Shown: positions 25,732 to 34,274 of the stretch, in pieces
Layout: every line of letters begins with the position of its first letter
Position numbering within the stretch: the stretch's first letter is position 1
DNA from: Inquilinus limosus DSM 16000
GTDB lineage: Bacteria > Pseudomonadota > Alphaproteobacteria > DSM-16000 > Inquilinaceae
NCBI RefSeq assembly: GCF_000423185.1
Contig: NZ_AUHM01000009.1
Coordinates: forward strand, 186,001 to 250,000
DNA length: 64,000 bases
Direction of reading: 5' to 3'
Notes under the pieces: generated by a model
Database searches by the model: none
What the model saw: only the letters and a program-made list of their open reading frames with translations
What the model was told of the DNA's origin: nothing
Position numbers and translations under genes: made by a program

Positions 25732-28314
25732 CTAAAGCACGAAATCGCCGGCCGTGAGCGATGTCGCGCCGCTGACCGCGACCGTGAAATCGGCCATCCG
25801 ATCGCCGTTGAGGTCTCCGGCGACGATCAAGGCCCCACCCTCGGCGAAAACCCTGAGTTGACCCGCCACACCGGTGAAGGCATCACCCCCAATGAAACTG
25901 AATGTCTGATTGCCCCCTGCATTGGCGTTGGCATCGACCTCGGACAGGTCGATCCGGTCGCTGCCGCGGGTGAAATCCATGATCCGGTCACGGGTACCGG
26001 CCGTGGCGCCGCTATCCGCAGCGGCTTCGAACAGGAACAGATCCCGGCCGGCCCCGCCATAGAGCGAGTCCGCCCCGGCACCGCCATCGAGGAAGTCGTC
26101 GCCGCCATTACCCCACAGCGTGTCGGCGCCGCCAGCGCCGTAGAGCGCGTTGCTGCCGGCATCGCCGCCGAGCAGATCGGTGAAGTCCGACCCGAACAGG
26201 TCCGAGATCTGGTTCAGCCGGTCGCCCTGCGCATCCCCGCCCGCGGCGGCCCCTGTGGCGAGGTCGACCGAGACCCCAGCTGAGGACCCGGCATACGAGG
26301 CCGCGTTGTAGCCGGCCCCGCCGGAGAGCGAGTCCGCCCCGGCGCCGCCGTTGAGGATGTCGTCACCGCCATTGCCCCTCAGCCTGTCGGCGCCGCCAGA
26401 GCCATAGAGCGCGTTGCTGCCGGCATCGCCGACGAGCAGATCGTTGAAGTCCGACCCGAACAGGTCCGAGATCTGATACAGCCGGTCGCCCTGCGCATCC
26501 CCACCTGCGGCCGCCCCCGTGGTGAGGTCGACCGTAACCCCAACCGAGGACCCGGCATAGGAGGCCATGTTGTTGCCGGCCCCGCCATAGAGCCAGTCCG
26601 CCCCGGCGCCGCCGTTGAGAAAGTCGTCGCCACCATTGCCCCACAGCTTGTCGACGCCGCCCTCCCCATAAAGCGCGTTGCTGCCGGCGTCGCCGCCGAG
26701 CAAATCGTTGAAGTCCGACCCGATCAGGTCCGAGATCTGGTACAGTTGGTCGCCCTGCGCATCCCCACCCGCGGCCGCCCCCGTGGCGAGGTTGACCGAG
26801 ACCCCGGCCAAAGACCACGTATAGGAAGCCGCGTTGTTGCCGTCCCCGCCATAGAGCGAGTCCGCTCCGGCGCCTCCGTTCAGCAGGTCGTCACCGCCAT
26901 TGCCCCACAGCTTGTCGGCGCCGGCATCGCCGTAGAGCGCGTTACCGCCGGCGTCGCCGCCGAGCAGATCGTTGAAGTCCGACCCGATCAGGTCCGAGAT
27001 CTGGTCCAGCCGGTCGCCCTGCGCATCCCCGCCTTCGGCGGCCCCCGTGGCGAGGTTGACCGCGACTCCAGCCGAGGACCAGGCATAGGAGGCCGCATTG
27101 TTCCCGGCCCCGCCATAAAGCCAATCCGCCCCGGCGCCGCCGTTCAGCAAATCGTCTCCGCCATTGCCCCATAGCCTGTCGGCGCCATCTTCGCCATAGA
27201 GCGAGTTGCCGCCGGCGTCGCCGCCGAGCAGATCGTTGAAGTCCGACCCGATCAACTCAGAGATCTGGTACAGACGGTCGCCCTGTGCGTCCCCGCCTTC
27301 GGCCGCTCCCGTGGCGAGGTTGACCGCGACACCCGCCGAAGACCACTTGTAAGAGGCCGCGTTGTAGCCGGCCCCGCCGTAGAGCGTGTCCGCCCCGGCG
27401 CCGCCGTCGAGGAAGTCGTCGCCGCCGTTGCCCCACAACTTGTCGGCGCCGCCATTCCCGTAGAGCGAGTTGTCCTCGGCGTCGCCGCCCAGCAGATCGT
27501 CGAAGTCCGACCCGATCAGATCCGAGATCTGGTACAGCCGGTCGCCCTGCGCATCCCCGCCTTCGGCCGCTCCCGTGACGAGATTGACCGCGACACCCGC
27601 CGAAGACCCGACATAGGAGGCCGCGTTGTAGCCGGCCCCGCCATCGAGCGTGTCCGCCCCTGCACCGCCGCGGAGTGTATCGTTACCGCCGTCGCCCACC
27701 AGCGTGTCCGCACCGGCCCCCCCGGCCATCCAGTTGTCCCCAGCGTCGCCGCGCATCGTGTCGGCGAAATCCGACCCGATCAGATCGCTGATGCGGATCA
27801 GCGTGTCGCCGTCCGCGCCGCCATAGGCGCCCTTGCCGCTGGTCAGGTTGACGTAGACGCCCGCGGTCGAGCCGGCATAGGACACGGCGTTGACGCCGCC
27901 GCCACCGTCGAGGATGTCGGCACCGGCGCCACCATTCAACAGGTCGTCGCCGCCACCGCCCGAAAGCCGGTCGTTGCCGTCCAGGCCATACAGCCAGTTC
28001 TCACCGCCATCGCCGGTCAGCGTGTCGTTCCAGTCGCTGCCTTCGAGATCCTCGATCCCGGTCAGCGTATCACCTTGCGCCTCGCCCCCTGCGGCCGTGT
28101 GGCCGGCGAGGTTTACGGTCACACCTGCCGCGGAGGTGTAGTAGGAGGCGAGATCAAAACCATCGCCGCCATCCAGGATATCGGCGCCGGCGCCGCCGAT
28201 CAGCAGGTCATCGCCGCCGAGTCCGGACAGTCGGTCGTCACCGTCCAAGCCATCCAGCCGATTGTCGCCAGCGTCACCGGTCAGCACATCGTTGAGTTTC
28301 GTTCCCGCCACCAT
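25732..28314 (-). CDS. RTX calcium-binding repeat protein with serralysin-type C-terminus
   Basis: The 860-aa protein is made almost entirely of GGxGxDxLx-type nonapeptide runs that bind calcium in beta rolls. Eight 88-residue units each carry RTX runs plus a spacer such as NAASYAGSSAGVSVDLATGA. The last 100 residues (RDRIMDFTRGSDRIDLSEVD and after) form a peptidase-M10 serralysin C-terminal domain. This is typical of type I secreted proteins. No catalytic domain is present, so it may be structural, adhesive or biofilm-related. It starts at ATG with GGGGG upstream. No type I exporter gene lies nearby. Confidence 0.9.
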   Translation of the reverse strand: MVAGTKLNDVLTGDAGDNRLDGLDGDDRLSGLGGDDLLIGGAGADILDGGDGFDLASYYTSAAGVTVNLAGHTAAGGEAQGDTLTGIEDLEGSDWNDTLTGDGGENWLYGLDGNDRLSGGGGDDLLNGGAGADILDGGGGVNAVSYAGSTAGVYVNLTSGKGAYGGADGDTLIRISDLIGSDFADTMRGDAGDNWMAGGAGADTLVGDGGNDTLRGGAGADTLDGGAGYNAASYVGSSAGVAVNLVTGAAEGGDAQGDRLYQISDLIGSDFDDLLGGDAEDNSLYGNGGADKLWGNGGDDFLDGGAGADTLYGGAGYNAASYKWSSAGVAVNLATGAAEGGDAQGDRLYQISELIGSDFNDLLGGDAGGNSLYGEDGADRLWGNGGDDLLNGGAGADWLYGGAGNNAASYAWSSAGVAVNLATGAAEGGDAQGDRLDQISDLIGSDFNDLLGGDAGGNALYGDAGADKLWGNGGDDLLNGGAGADSLYGGDGNNAASYTWSLAGVSVNLATGAAAGGDAQGDQLYQISDLIGSDFNDLLGGDAGSNALYGEGGVDKLWGNGGDDFLNGGAGADWLYGGAGNNMASYAGSSVGVTVDLTTGAAAGGDAQGDRLYQISDLFGSDFNDLLVGDAGSNALYGSGGADRLRGNGGDDILNGGAGADSLSGGAGYNAASYAGSSAGVSVDLATGAAAGGDAQGDRLNQISDLFGSDFTDLLGGDAGSNALYGAGGADTLWGNGGDDFLDGGAGADSLYGGAGRDLFLFEAAADSGATAGTRDRIMDFTRGSDRIDLSEVDANANAGGNQTFSFIGGDAFTGVAGQLRVFAEGGALIVAGDLNGDRMADFTVAVSGATSLTAGDFVL
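26181..28039 (-). repeat. Eight-fold tandem repeat with exact 264-bp period inside the RTX gene
   Basis: A landmark encoding the GSDFNDLL-type segment recurs at 28029, 27765, 27501, 27237, 26973, 26709, 26445 and 26181. Every interval is exactly 264 bp. The inner units are close to identical at DNA level, while the first two (N-terminal) units are more diverged. Confidence 0.9.
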
Positions 28315-28454
28315 GCTGCACCCCCTTAATGGTCAGAAGACAATGATTTTCGGAAAATTATCAGGAACACGGCAGATTCCGCCGCGACGGTCCGCTCCAG
28401 CATAGGACAGGAAGCTTGGGGTAAGAGGAAGATTAGCGCAAGAGCCTGTTGCAC

Positions 28455-28494
28455 TCGCACCTGCCGGGGGGCGTTCCCCTCCGGGCAGGTGCGA
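28455..28494 (-). terminator. Strong hairpin after the lipoprotein gene
   Basis: Eleven-bp arms TCGCACCTGCC and GGCAGGTGCGA enclose a GC-rich inner stem, 24 bp past the stop codon. No T-tract follows, so it is terminator-like only. Confidence 0.5.
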
Positions 28495-28517
28495 ATGGAG
28501 ATCGTAGAGGCGGCCGA

Positions 28518-29237
28518 TCAGAACGGATAGTAATCGCCGGTCGGCAGCCGGTTCACGGCCAAAGGCAACGAGGCGTTGGGTTTGCAGGTCACCGCCCGCT
28601 TCCAGCTCGGGGCGGCGGCGGTTGCATAGGAGCCTTCGGGCTGCGGGCCCGGGGCTTCCGCCGAGACCGGATTCGGGCCGGTCGGCACGCCGATCACCTC
28701 GAAGGACGGCACGCGCTGCGGCTGCTCGCCAGCCGCCACCGGAACGGCGGCGAAGGGGATGTAGGTGTCGTCCGACTGCGCCTCGACGGAGGGGCCTTCG
28801 GCCGCGCGCCGCGCGGCGCGGCGGTCGCGCGCCGAGGACACCGGGGCCATGGCCACGATCGGGCCCGGCAGCCGGGCCGCCGCGGCGGGCGGAACGGTGT
28901 AGGGCTGCCCCGGCTGGGCTGCGACAGCGGGGGCCGCACCCTGGGCCGCCGGCGTCAGCGGAACCGGCTGTCCCGGCGCCGCCGCTTCAGCCGGATAGCA
29001 GTTCGGCACCGGCAGGCACTGGAAGGTCGCGCCCTTGCGGCCGTCGACCACGTCCTCGGCCTTGAACACGGCCAGCCGGTTGAGCTGGGCGCATTGCGCA
29101 TTGGCGTAGATGGCGGCCTGATCCGCACTGTTGATGAAGCCCGCATAGTCGACACGGGTCTCCTTCGGCGTCACCGGATCGATCCCGCAGCCCGAGACGG
29201 CGAGAACGGCGGCGAAAAGCGCAGCGCCACGAAGCAT
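28518..29237 (-). CDS. Hypothetical lipoprotein, Pro/Ala-rich
   Basis: The 239-aa protein begins with a lipoprotein signal (MLRGAALFAAVLAVSGC, lipobox LAVSGC at residues 12-17). The mature N-terminal part contains cysteines (ANAQCAQLNRL, FQCLPVPNCYPAE) that could form disulphides. A long Pro/Ala-rich middle (about 85-190) is probably disordered, and the C-terminal TCKPNASLPLAVNRLPTG segment looks conserved in style. I do not recognise the family. It probably sits in the outer membrane or periplasm. Confidence 0.75.
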   Translation of the reverse strand: MLRGAALFAAVLAVSGCGIDPVTPKETRVDYAGFINSADQAAIYANAQCAQLNRLAVFKAEDVVDGRKGATFQCLPVPNCYPAEAAAPGQPVPLTPAAQGAAPAVAAQPGQPYTVPPAAAARLPGPIVAMAPVSSARDRRAARRAAEGPSVEAQSDDTYIPFAAVPVAAGEQPQRVPSFEVIGVPTGPNPVSAEAPGPQPEGSYATAAAPSWKRAVTCKPNASLPLAVNRLPTGDYYPF

Positions 29238-29340
29238 CGAATAACCTCGATCTGAAAGCCCCTCGGCGCCACCCTAGCACGAGCGGACGGCGTGGCGGAG
29301 ACGAGAACGGCGTCTTGCCCAAAAAGAAGTAAAGACGAGA

Positions 29341-29360
29341 ACGGCGCCTTTCGGCGCCGT
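29341..29360 (-). terminator. Rho-independent terminator of dksA
   Basis: An 8-bp stem ACGGCGCC/GGCGCCGT with a 4-base loop lies 5 bp past the dksA stop. TCTCGTCTTT follows on the minus strand. Confidence 0.75.
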
Positions 29361-29365
29361 ATCGG

Positions 29366-29785
29366 TCAATCGTCGCGGTGGGTCCGCTCCAGCCGTTCGT
29401 GGCGCTCCTGCGCCTCGAGGCTCAGCGTCGCGGTCGGCCGGGCCTCCAACCGCTTGACGCCGATCGGCTCGCCCGTCTCCTCGCAGAACCCGTAGGTGCC
29501 GTCCTCGATCCGGCGCATCGCCGCGTCGATCTTGGAGAGGAGCTTGCGCTCGCGATCGCGGGTCCTGAGCTCGAGCGAGCGGTCGGTCTCGGCGGAGGCC
29601 CGGTCGGTCAGATCGGGCTCCTGGATGCCGCCGTCCTGCAGGCTGTTCAGGGTCGCATTGGATTCGGCGAGGAGGTCGGCCCGCCACTTCAGAAGCTTGC
29701 GCCGGAAATATTCCAGCATCATCGGATTCATGAAGTCTTCATCATCCGACGGCCGATAATCCGGGGGCAGAAGCATCGCTGTCAT
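29366..29785 (-). CDS. dksA: RNA polymerase-binding transcription factor DksA, zinc-finger-degenerate form
   Basis: The 139-aa protein acts with ppGpp at the RNA polymerase secondary channel. The coiled coil runs over about residues 35-105, and its tip carries QEPDLTDRASAETDRSLELR, which includes the DxxDxA tip motif. In the globular part only one of the four usual zinc cysteines remains (FCEETGEPIG), and the distal pair is replaced (SLEAQERH). Alphaproteobacterial DksA proteins with a single cysteine are known to be functional. ATG at 29785 or 29776 could be the start. Confidence 0.93.
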   Translation of the reverse strand: MTAMLLPPDYRPSDDEDFMNPMMLEYFRRKLLKWRADLLAESNATLNSLQDGGIQEPDLTDRASAETDRSLELRTRDRERKLLSKIDAAMRRIEDGTYGFCEETGEPIGVKRLEARPTATLSLEAQERHERLERTHRDD

Positions 29786-30281
29786 CGCAACAACCACTCA
29801 CTGTCTGACGTGCCGGCCTTCTTCCGAGCCTGAGCGGCGCGGAGTATAGGGAGACGCAGGATCGGAAACAATCGAAACGATGCAAGGATCGAGTTTTGCA
29901 ACTCGCTGTTTTTGTTGGCTTTTAACGAACACACAAGACCCGTCGCCCCCGGAGGCCGCTTCGCTTCGCGGCATCGGGGCGCCGCAACGCGCCCCGGCAG
30001 GGGGCCGATCGGCACAGTGCGGCATGCGGCGCCCTGATAACGCCGGACGGGGCGGGAACGCAAGGGGATCAGAGTGTGGCGAGACTCGGACCGGCCATGC
30101 GCGGAGCGAAGAACGCCGCGCCAGCGCCAGAGATCACCCCGCCGTCGCGGTGAAGCGCCATGCTCATGCTGCTCCGGCGCTTCGGACATCCGGCCCGGCT
30201 CCTCCCGGCGATGTTAACCTGGAAAAGCCCGACCTCCCGCGCAACACTGCTTCGGAAGCCGACCGCCGGGAGCCGCCGCTC
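29786..30281. other. Intergenic region between dksA and the DUF4424 gene
   Basis: This 496-bp stretch separates two divergent genes and should hold both promoters. It has a locally AT-rich part near 29865-29945. A small hairpin (CGAGTT/AACTCG, 29890-29905) is followed by a T-rich run on the plus strand. I see no conserved RNA or convincing ORF here. Confidence 0.5.
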
Positions 30282-31295
30282 GTGAGCACGTCCCTCACCA
30301 CTCTTCCGATCGTCCTGGCCGCCCTCCTCGCCTCGGCCGGAGCTGCCTGGGCCAACGATTCGACGGCGGAGCTGGCCGCCGGCGGCCTCGTGCTGACGAA
30401 GACCGACGACATCGAGATGCGATCCGAGGACCTCTACGTCTCGGCGAAGGAGATCCGGGTCACCTACCGCTTCTTCAACCTGTCGACGCAGGACAGGACC
30501 GTGACGGTCGCCTTCCCGATGCCCGACGTCACGCTCGACTTCATCGACGGCCTGACAGCCGTGCCGCATCCCGGCACCGAGAACTTCCTCGATTTCTCGA
30601 CCAAAGCCGACGGCGAGCCGGTGGCGACCGAGGTCGAGGTCAAGGCCTTCGCCAACGGAGTCGACCATACGGCGCTGCTGCGCAAGCTGGGCGTGCCGCT
30701 GTATCCCGATGCCGATTATGACGGCCTGACCGCCCTGCCGAAGGCGCAGCGGGACGAACTGATCGGACTCGGCCTCGCGGCCGTCAACGAGTTCGATTCC
30801 GGCAAGGGTTGGGAACAGCACGTCGTCCCGAGCTGGACGCTGAAGACCACCTACCACTTCCGGCAGACCTTCCCCGCCGGCCGCGAGGTGATGATCGAGC
30901 ACCGCTACACGCCCGCCACAGGCGAGAGCGTGGGCTCGGTGATCGGCTCGTCCTATGCCGTCGGCAGCCCCGAATATGCGGACGACCTGCGCACCTACTG
31001 CATCGACCAGGGCTTCCTCGCCGCGGTCAAGCGGGCGCAGGCCAAGGCCGGCAAGGACGGCATGCCGTTCAGCGAACAGCGCGTCTCCTACATTCTGACG
31101 ACCGGGGCCAACTGGGCGGCGCCGATCGGGGAGTTCCGGCTGGTGGTCGACAAGGGCGACGCCCGGAACCTCGTCAGCTTCTGCGCCGACGGGGTGAAGA
31201 AGATCTCGCCGACCCGGTTCGAGATGCGCAAGACCGACTTCACCCCGACCGCCGATCTGAACGTGCTGATCCTGCAGCCGATCGCGGCCCAGTGA
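30282..31295 (+). CDS. DUF4424 domain-containing secreted protein
   Basis: The 337-aa protein starts at GTG (GGGAG upstream) with a signal peptide to about residue 24 (ASAGAAWA). The mature chain begins NDSTAELAAGGLVLTKTDDI, followed by EIRVTYRFFNLSTQD and TVAFPMPDVTLDF, the hallmark of DUF4424. It is predicted to be periplasmic, with a beta-rich N-terminal half. The function of the family is unknown. It converges with the ECF operon. Confidence 0.88.
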   Translation: MSTSLTTLPIVLAALLASAGAAWANDSTAELAAGGLVLTKTDDIEMRSEDLYVSAKEIRVTYRFFNLSTQDRTVTVAFPMPDVTLDFIDGLTAVPHPGTENFLDFSTKADGEPVATEVEVKAFANGVDHTALLRKLGVPLYPDADYDGLTALPKAQRDELIGLGLAAVNEFDSGKGWEQHVVPSWTLKTTYHFRQTFPAGREVMIEHRYTPATGESVGSVIGSSYAVGSPEYADDLRTYCIDQGFLAAVKRAQAKAGKDGMPFSEQRVSYILTTGANWAAPIGEFRLVVDKGDARNLVSFCADGVKKISPTRFEMRKTDFTPTADLNVLILQPIAAQ

Positions 31296-31307
31296 GGTCC
31301 GGAGAGA

Positions 31308-31733
31308 CTAAAGCCGCCAGAGCGCGCTGCGCCGTTCCAGCATCTTCCGCCGCTGCTCGGCTGGCAGCCTGGGCATGATCTCGAGCACCGTCCCCTCCAC
31401 CACGTCGCGCAGCTCCTTGAACTTGTCGCGCATCGCCGCCAGCGCCGCCGCCGCCTTGTCGGGGTCGTAGGGATCGGCGGACAGCGCCTCGTTCGCAGCG
31501 GCACGCAGCCGACGCAACTCCTCCCACATGGCCTTGCCTTCGGCCCGGCGCTGATCCAACAGCTGCTCCAACTCGGCACGGCCGGGCTCCGGCAAGGTCG
31601 CGACGGCCTCGGCCAGCGCGGACGGGCCGGACCGCGAATCCGATCGCCACAGCCAGGTGCCGATCACGCCCAGCAACAGGAGGTTGAGCGCGAGCGAGGC
31701 GACGAAGGCCCAGCGCCAGGAGCGTGCAGTCAC
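31308..31733 (-). CDS. CnrX/periplasmic heavy-metal-sensor-like protein lacking histidine
   Basis: The 141-aa protein has one N-terminal membrane anchor (about residues 8-28, WAFVASLALNLLLLGVIGTW). A helical periplasmic domain of the CnrX/Spy/CpxP group follows, with LPEPGRAELEQLLDQRR and MPRLPAEQRRKMLERRS. CnrX senses Co or Ni through histidines, but this sequence has no histidine at all, so metal sensing of that type is unlikely. It is the last gene of the operon after an anti-sigma-like gene (ATGA overlap). It probably signals through that partner. Confidence 0.75.
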   Translation of the reverse strand: MTARSWRWAFVASLALNLLLLGVIGTWLWRSDSRSGPSALAEAVATLPEPGRAELEQLLDQRRAEGKAMWEELRRLRAAANEALSADPYDPDKAAAALAAMRDKFKELRDVVEGTVLEIMPRLPAEQRRKMLERRSALWRL

Positions 31734-32143
31734 GGCGTTCCTCCGAAGGGCGACACGTCGTCGACCAGGGCATAGCCGAGGGTCGACGACCAGTCGTCGT
31801 CATTGGCCTGGACCGTCGGCACCATGGCGCCCAGATAGATGCCCACCACCAGCGCCGCGGCGAAGGCGATCGCCGGTCGCCAGGACAGGATCTCCGAAAT
31901 CCAGCGGCGCGGCCGCGGAGCGGCGTCCAGGATGCGGCCGAGCAGCGCCGCCGAGGGCGGGGCCACCCGCAGGTCGTTGAGGGCCGCGGCCACGGCCCGG
32001 GCGTCGGCCATGGCGGATCGCGCCTTGGCCGACGCCGCCAGCAGCGCTTCCGCCTCGTCCCGCTCGGGCGCCGGCCAGCGGTCGATCACCGGGCCGTGCC
32101 GGTCGAGCAGATCGAGGAACCGATCGAGCGTCATCTCGGCCAT
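31730..32143 (-). CDS. Probable membrane anti-sigma factor
   Basis: The 137-aa protein has a cytoplasmic N-terminal part (about 1-85). A single transmembrane helix follows near residues 86-106 (WRPAIAFAAALVVGIYLGAMV), with a short periplasmic tail. MTLDRFLDLLDRHGPVIDRW would be the sigma-binding region. It sits directly after an ECF sigma gene and before a CnrX-like sensor, the place of CnrY. ATG at 32143 has GGGAG 9 bases upstream; an ATG at 32152 is too close to that site. Identification rests mainly on context. Confidence 0.65.
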   Translation of the reverse strand: MAEMTLDRFLDLLDRHGPVIDRWPAPERDEAEALLAASAKARSAMADARAVAAALNDLRVAPPSAALLGRILDAAPRPRRWISEILSWRPAIAFAAALVVGIYLGAMVPTVQANDDDWSSTLGYALVDDVSPFGGTP

Positions 32144-32144
32144 G

Positions 32145-32705
32145 TCACACATCTCCCATCAGATCGGCCCGCTCCGCCGCCAAAGTCTGGCGGAGGGCGC
32201 GCCGGCCGCGTGCCAGCAGCGATTCCACCGCCTCGACCCCGACCCCGAGCGTCTCGCCGATCTCGCGATTGCCCTGGCCCTCGTAGTGGCTGAGCAGGAT
32301 GGCGGCGCGCTGCCGCTCGGGCAGCTGGGCCAGCGCCTCGGCGACCCGGCGCGAGACCCGGACGCGCTGCATCCCGGCCTCGGCCCCGGCGGCGGGATCA
32401 GGCGGCTCCGGCACCGCGTCGAGCGCGACCGAAGGCTGCCGCCGCAGCCGGTCGATCGCCCGGTTGTAGGTGACGCGGGTGAGCCAGGTCGAAACCGTCG
32501 CGCTGCCGTCGGGCCGCCAGCGCCCGGCCTCCTTCCACAGGGCCAGGAAGGCGTCCTGGGCCACGTCCTCGGCATCGGCACGGCTGCCCAGCATGCGCTG
32601 GGCGAAGGCCAGCAGGCGTCCGAGATGCCGGTCGACCAGGCGGCGGCAGGCGGCGGCGTCTCCCGCCGCCACCGCCGCCACCAGGGCATCGTCGCTCTCG
32701 GCCAC
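32145..32705 (-). CDS. ECF-type RNA polymerase sigma factor
   Basis: The 186-aa protein has sigma region 2 (about residues 10-85, DAEDVAQDAFLALWKEAGRW) and region 4 (about 120-175, LPERQRAAILLSHYEGQGNREIG). It lacks regions 1 and 3, as ECF factors do. It starts 3 bp after the EF-hand gene and is followed by the anti-sigma-like gene, an arrangement like cnrYXH/CnrH. Its target promoters were not identified here. Confidence 0.93.
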   Translation of the reverse strand: MAESDDALVAAVAAGDAAACRRLVDRHLGRLLAFAQRMLGSRADAEDVAQDAFLALWKEAGRWRPDGSATVSTWLTRVTYNRAIDRLRRQPSVALDAVPEPPDPAAGAEAGMQRVRVSRRVAEALAQLPERQRAAILLSHYEGQGNREIGETLGVGVEAVESLLARGRRALRQTLAAERADLMGDV

Positions 32706-32708
32706 GCT

Positions 32709-33122
32709 TCAGTTGCGGTGGGTCTTGAGGTCATCGATCGACAAAGCACCCGTCTTGCCGGTGTCGCGGCGGTCGAAGCGGGCCAGAGACGGCGCCTCGA
32801 ACTCGGCCGCGGTCACCTTGCCGTCCTTGTCGGCGTCGAGCTTGTCGAAACGCTGTTCCAGGCGGGGGCGGATCTTCGCGATCATGGCGTCGACATACTG
32901 CTCCTTGGTCAGCGCCCCGTCACCTGCCGTATCGAGCTCCTTGAACCGCGCCTCGGCCCAGGCCTGGACCTCCGTCCGCTCGACCTTGCCGTCCTTGTTG
33001 GTGTCGAGCTGGCGGAAGAAGCCACCGCGCCAGCCGCCATCGGGCGCGCCCTGGGTGGCCGCCATCGCGGTGCCGGCGACGAGGGCGAGCAGCGCGGAAC
33101 CGACAATCCACTTCGTCTTCAT
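32709..33122 (-). CDS. Secreted EF-hand calcium-binding protein
   Basis: The 137-aa protein has a signal peptide (about residues 1-21, ending AGTAMA). Four EF-hand-like loops follow: DTNKDGKVERTE, DTAGDGALTKEQ, DADKDGKVTAAE and a weaker DTGKTGALSIDD. The first and third match the canonical 12-residue loop. It is predicted to be periplasmic and calcium-binding. The start was placed at MKTKWIVGSALLALVAG, as the nine residues before it would spoil the signal peptide. It is the first gene of the ECF operon and may be its effector or target. Confidence 0.85.
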   Translation of the reverse strand: MKTKWIVGSALLALVAGTAMAATQGAPDGGWRGGFFRQLDTNKDGKVERTEVQAWAEARFKELDTAGDGALTKEQYVDAMIAKIRPRLEQRFDKLDADKDGKVTAAEFEAPSLARFDRRDTGKTGALSIDDLKTHRN

Positions 33123-33278
33123 GATGCTCTCGACATTGCGCACCGCCATGGGTGCCTGATGTCCCCTTCACGATGCAGCGCGCCGCTTCCGTCGCAGATC
33201 GGACCGCCGGACGCTTGCACGACTTCGGGACTTGGCCCACCTCTTGGTGCAGATGCCGATCCGCAACCGGGCGATGCC

Positions 33279-34160
33279 ATGGCCGAATTCACCTTCCTGG
33301 ACCGCGACGTCCTGCGCCTGACCGGCGAGGACCGGACCGCCTTCCTGCAGGGGCTGGTCTCCAACGACATGCGGAAGGTGGCGCCCGACCGCGCCGTCTT
33401 CGCCGCCTTCCTGACGCCGCAAGGCAAGTATCTGCACGACTTTCACGTGGTCGCGCTGGGCGATGCCTGGCTGATCGACTGCGAGGCCGGGCGCGGCGCC
33501 GACCTGCTGCGGCGGCTGCGCCTGTACAAGCTGCGCTCCAAGGTCGAGCTGGCCGAGGCGACCGCCGATTGGGCGGTGGCGGCGATCCCCGGCGAGGCCG
33601 GGCGGGCCGCGTTCGACCTGCCGGACGAAGCCGGGGCCGCGCGGCCCCTGGCCGACGGCGTCGCCCATGTCGACGCCCGGCTGGCGGCGCTGGGCGCCCG
33701 GGCGCTGCTGCCGAGGGCGACCGCGAAGGCCGCATTGGAAGGCCTCGGCCTGGCCGAGACCGGTCCGGAGGCCTGGGACCGGCTGCGCCTGTCGCTCGGC
33801 GTGCCGGACGGCAGCCGCGACCTGGTCCCGGAGAAGACGGTGCTGCTGGAGGCGAACTACGATTCGCTGAACGCCATCGCCTGGGACAAAGGCTGCTACA
33901 TGGGCCAGGAACTGACCGCCCGCACCCGCTATCGCGGCCTGCTGAAGAAGCGGCTGGCCCCGGTGCAGCTGGACGGCCCGGCGCCGGAGCCCGGCACGCC
34001 AATCCTGCGCGACGGCCGCGAAGCCGGCGAGATGCGGTCGAGCCGCGACGGCATCGGCCTGGCGCTGCTGCGGCTGGAGGCGCTGGAGGGCGACGCCGGG
34101 CCGCTGCTGGCCGGCGATACGCCGGTCCGCCCGGCCAAGCCGGCCGGAAAGGCGGCCTGA
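33279..34160 (+). CDS. ygfZ: Folate-binding protein YgfZ
   Basis: The 293-aa protein belongs to the GcvT-like tetrahydrofolate-binding family that supports iron-sulfur cluster assembly or repair. The diagnostic motif KGCYMGQELTARTRYRG, with its invariant cysteine, is near residue 208. FLDRDVLRLTGEDRTAFLQG marks the N-terminus. The start at 33279 was chosen because the longer frame is out-of-frame sequence from the opposite ECF operon. Confidence 0.92.
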   Translation: MAEFTFLDRDVLRLTGEDRTAFLQGLVSNDMRKVAPDRAVFAAFLTPQGKYLHDFHVVALGDAWLIDCEAGRGADLLRRLRLYKLRSKVELAEATADWAVAAIPGEAGRAAFDLPDEAGAARPLADGVAHVDARLAALGARALLPRATAKAALEGLGLAETGPEAWDRLRLSLGVPDGSRDLVPEKTVLLEANYDSLNAIAWDKGCYMGQELTARTRYRGLLKKRLAPVQLDGPAPEPGTPILRDGREAGEMRSSRDGIGLALLRLEALEGDAGPLLAGDTPVRPAKPAGKAA

Positions 34161-34274
34161 ACCTACACCGGACGAGGCTGGCGTTCTCGAGGTCCGGGGC
34201 CTGAGACGAGGCTGGTTCCGCCGGGACGGGATCTGCTCTAGGGTCGCGCCAACGACTTCCAGAGGACTCGCCCT

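Noticed and set aside
25732-28314. Regular repeats that could suggest a CRISPR array
   Set aside because: The 264-bp units are coding and keep an RTX protein frame; there are no short direct repeats with unique spacers.
29300-29346. A 13-bp direct repeat (GACGAGAACGGCG) near the dksA terminator
   Set aside because: Only two copies with no linked feature; likely chance or a minor slip.
29890-29940. Small hairpin plus T-rich run read as a terminator
   Set aside because: No gene ends upstream on the plus strand, and the 6-bp stem is weak; it is more likely part of the dksA promoter/leader region.
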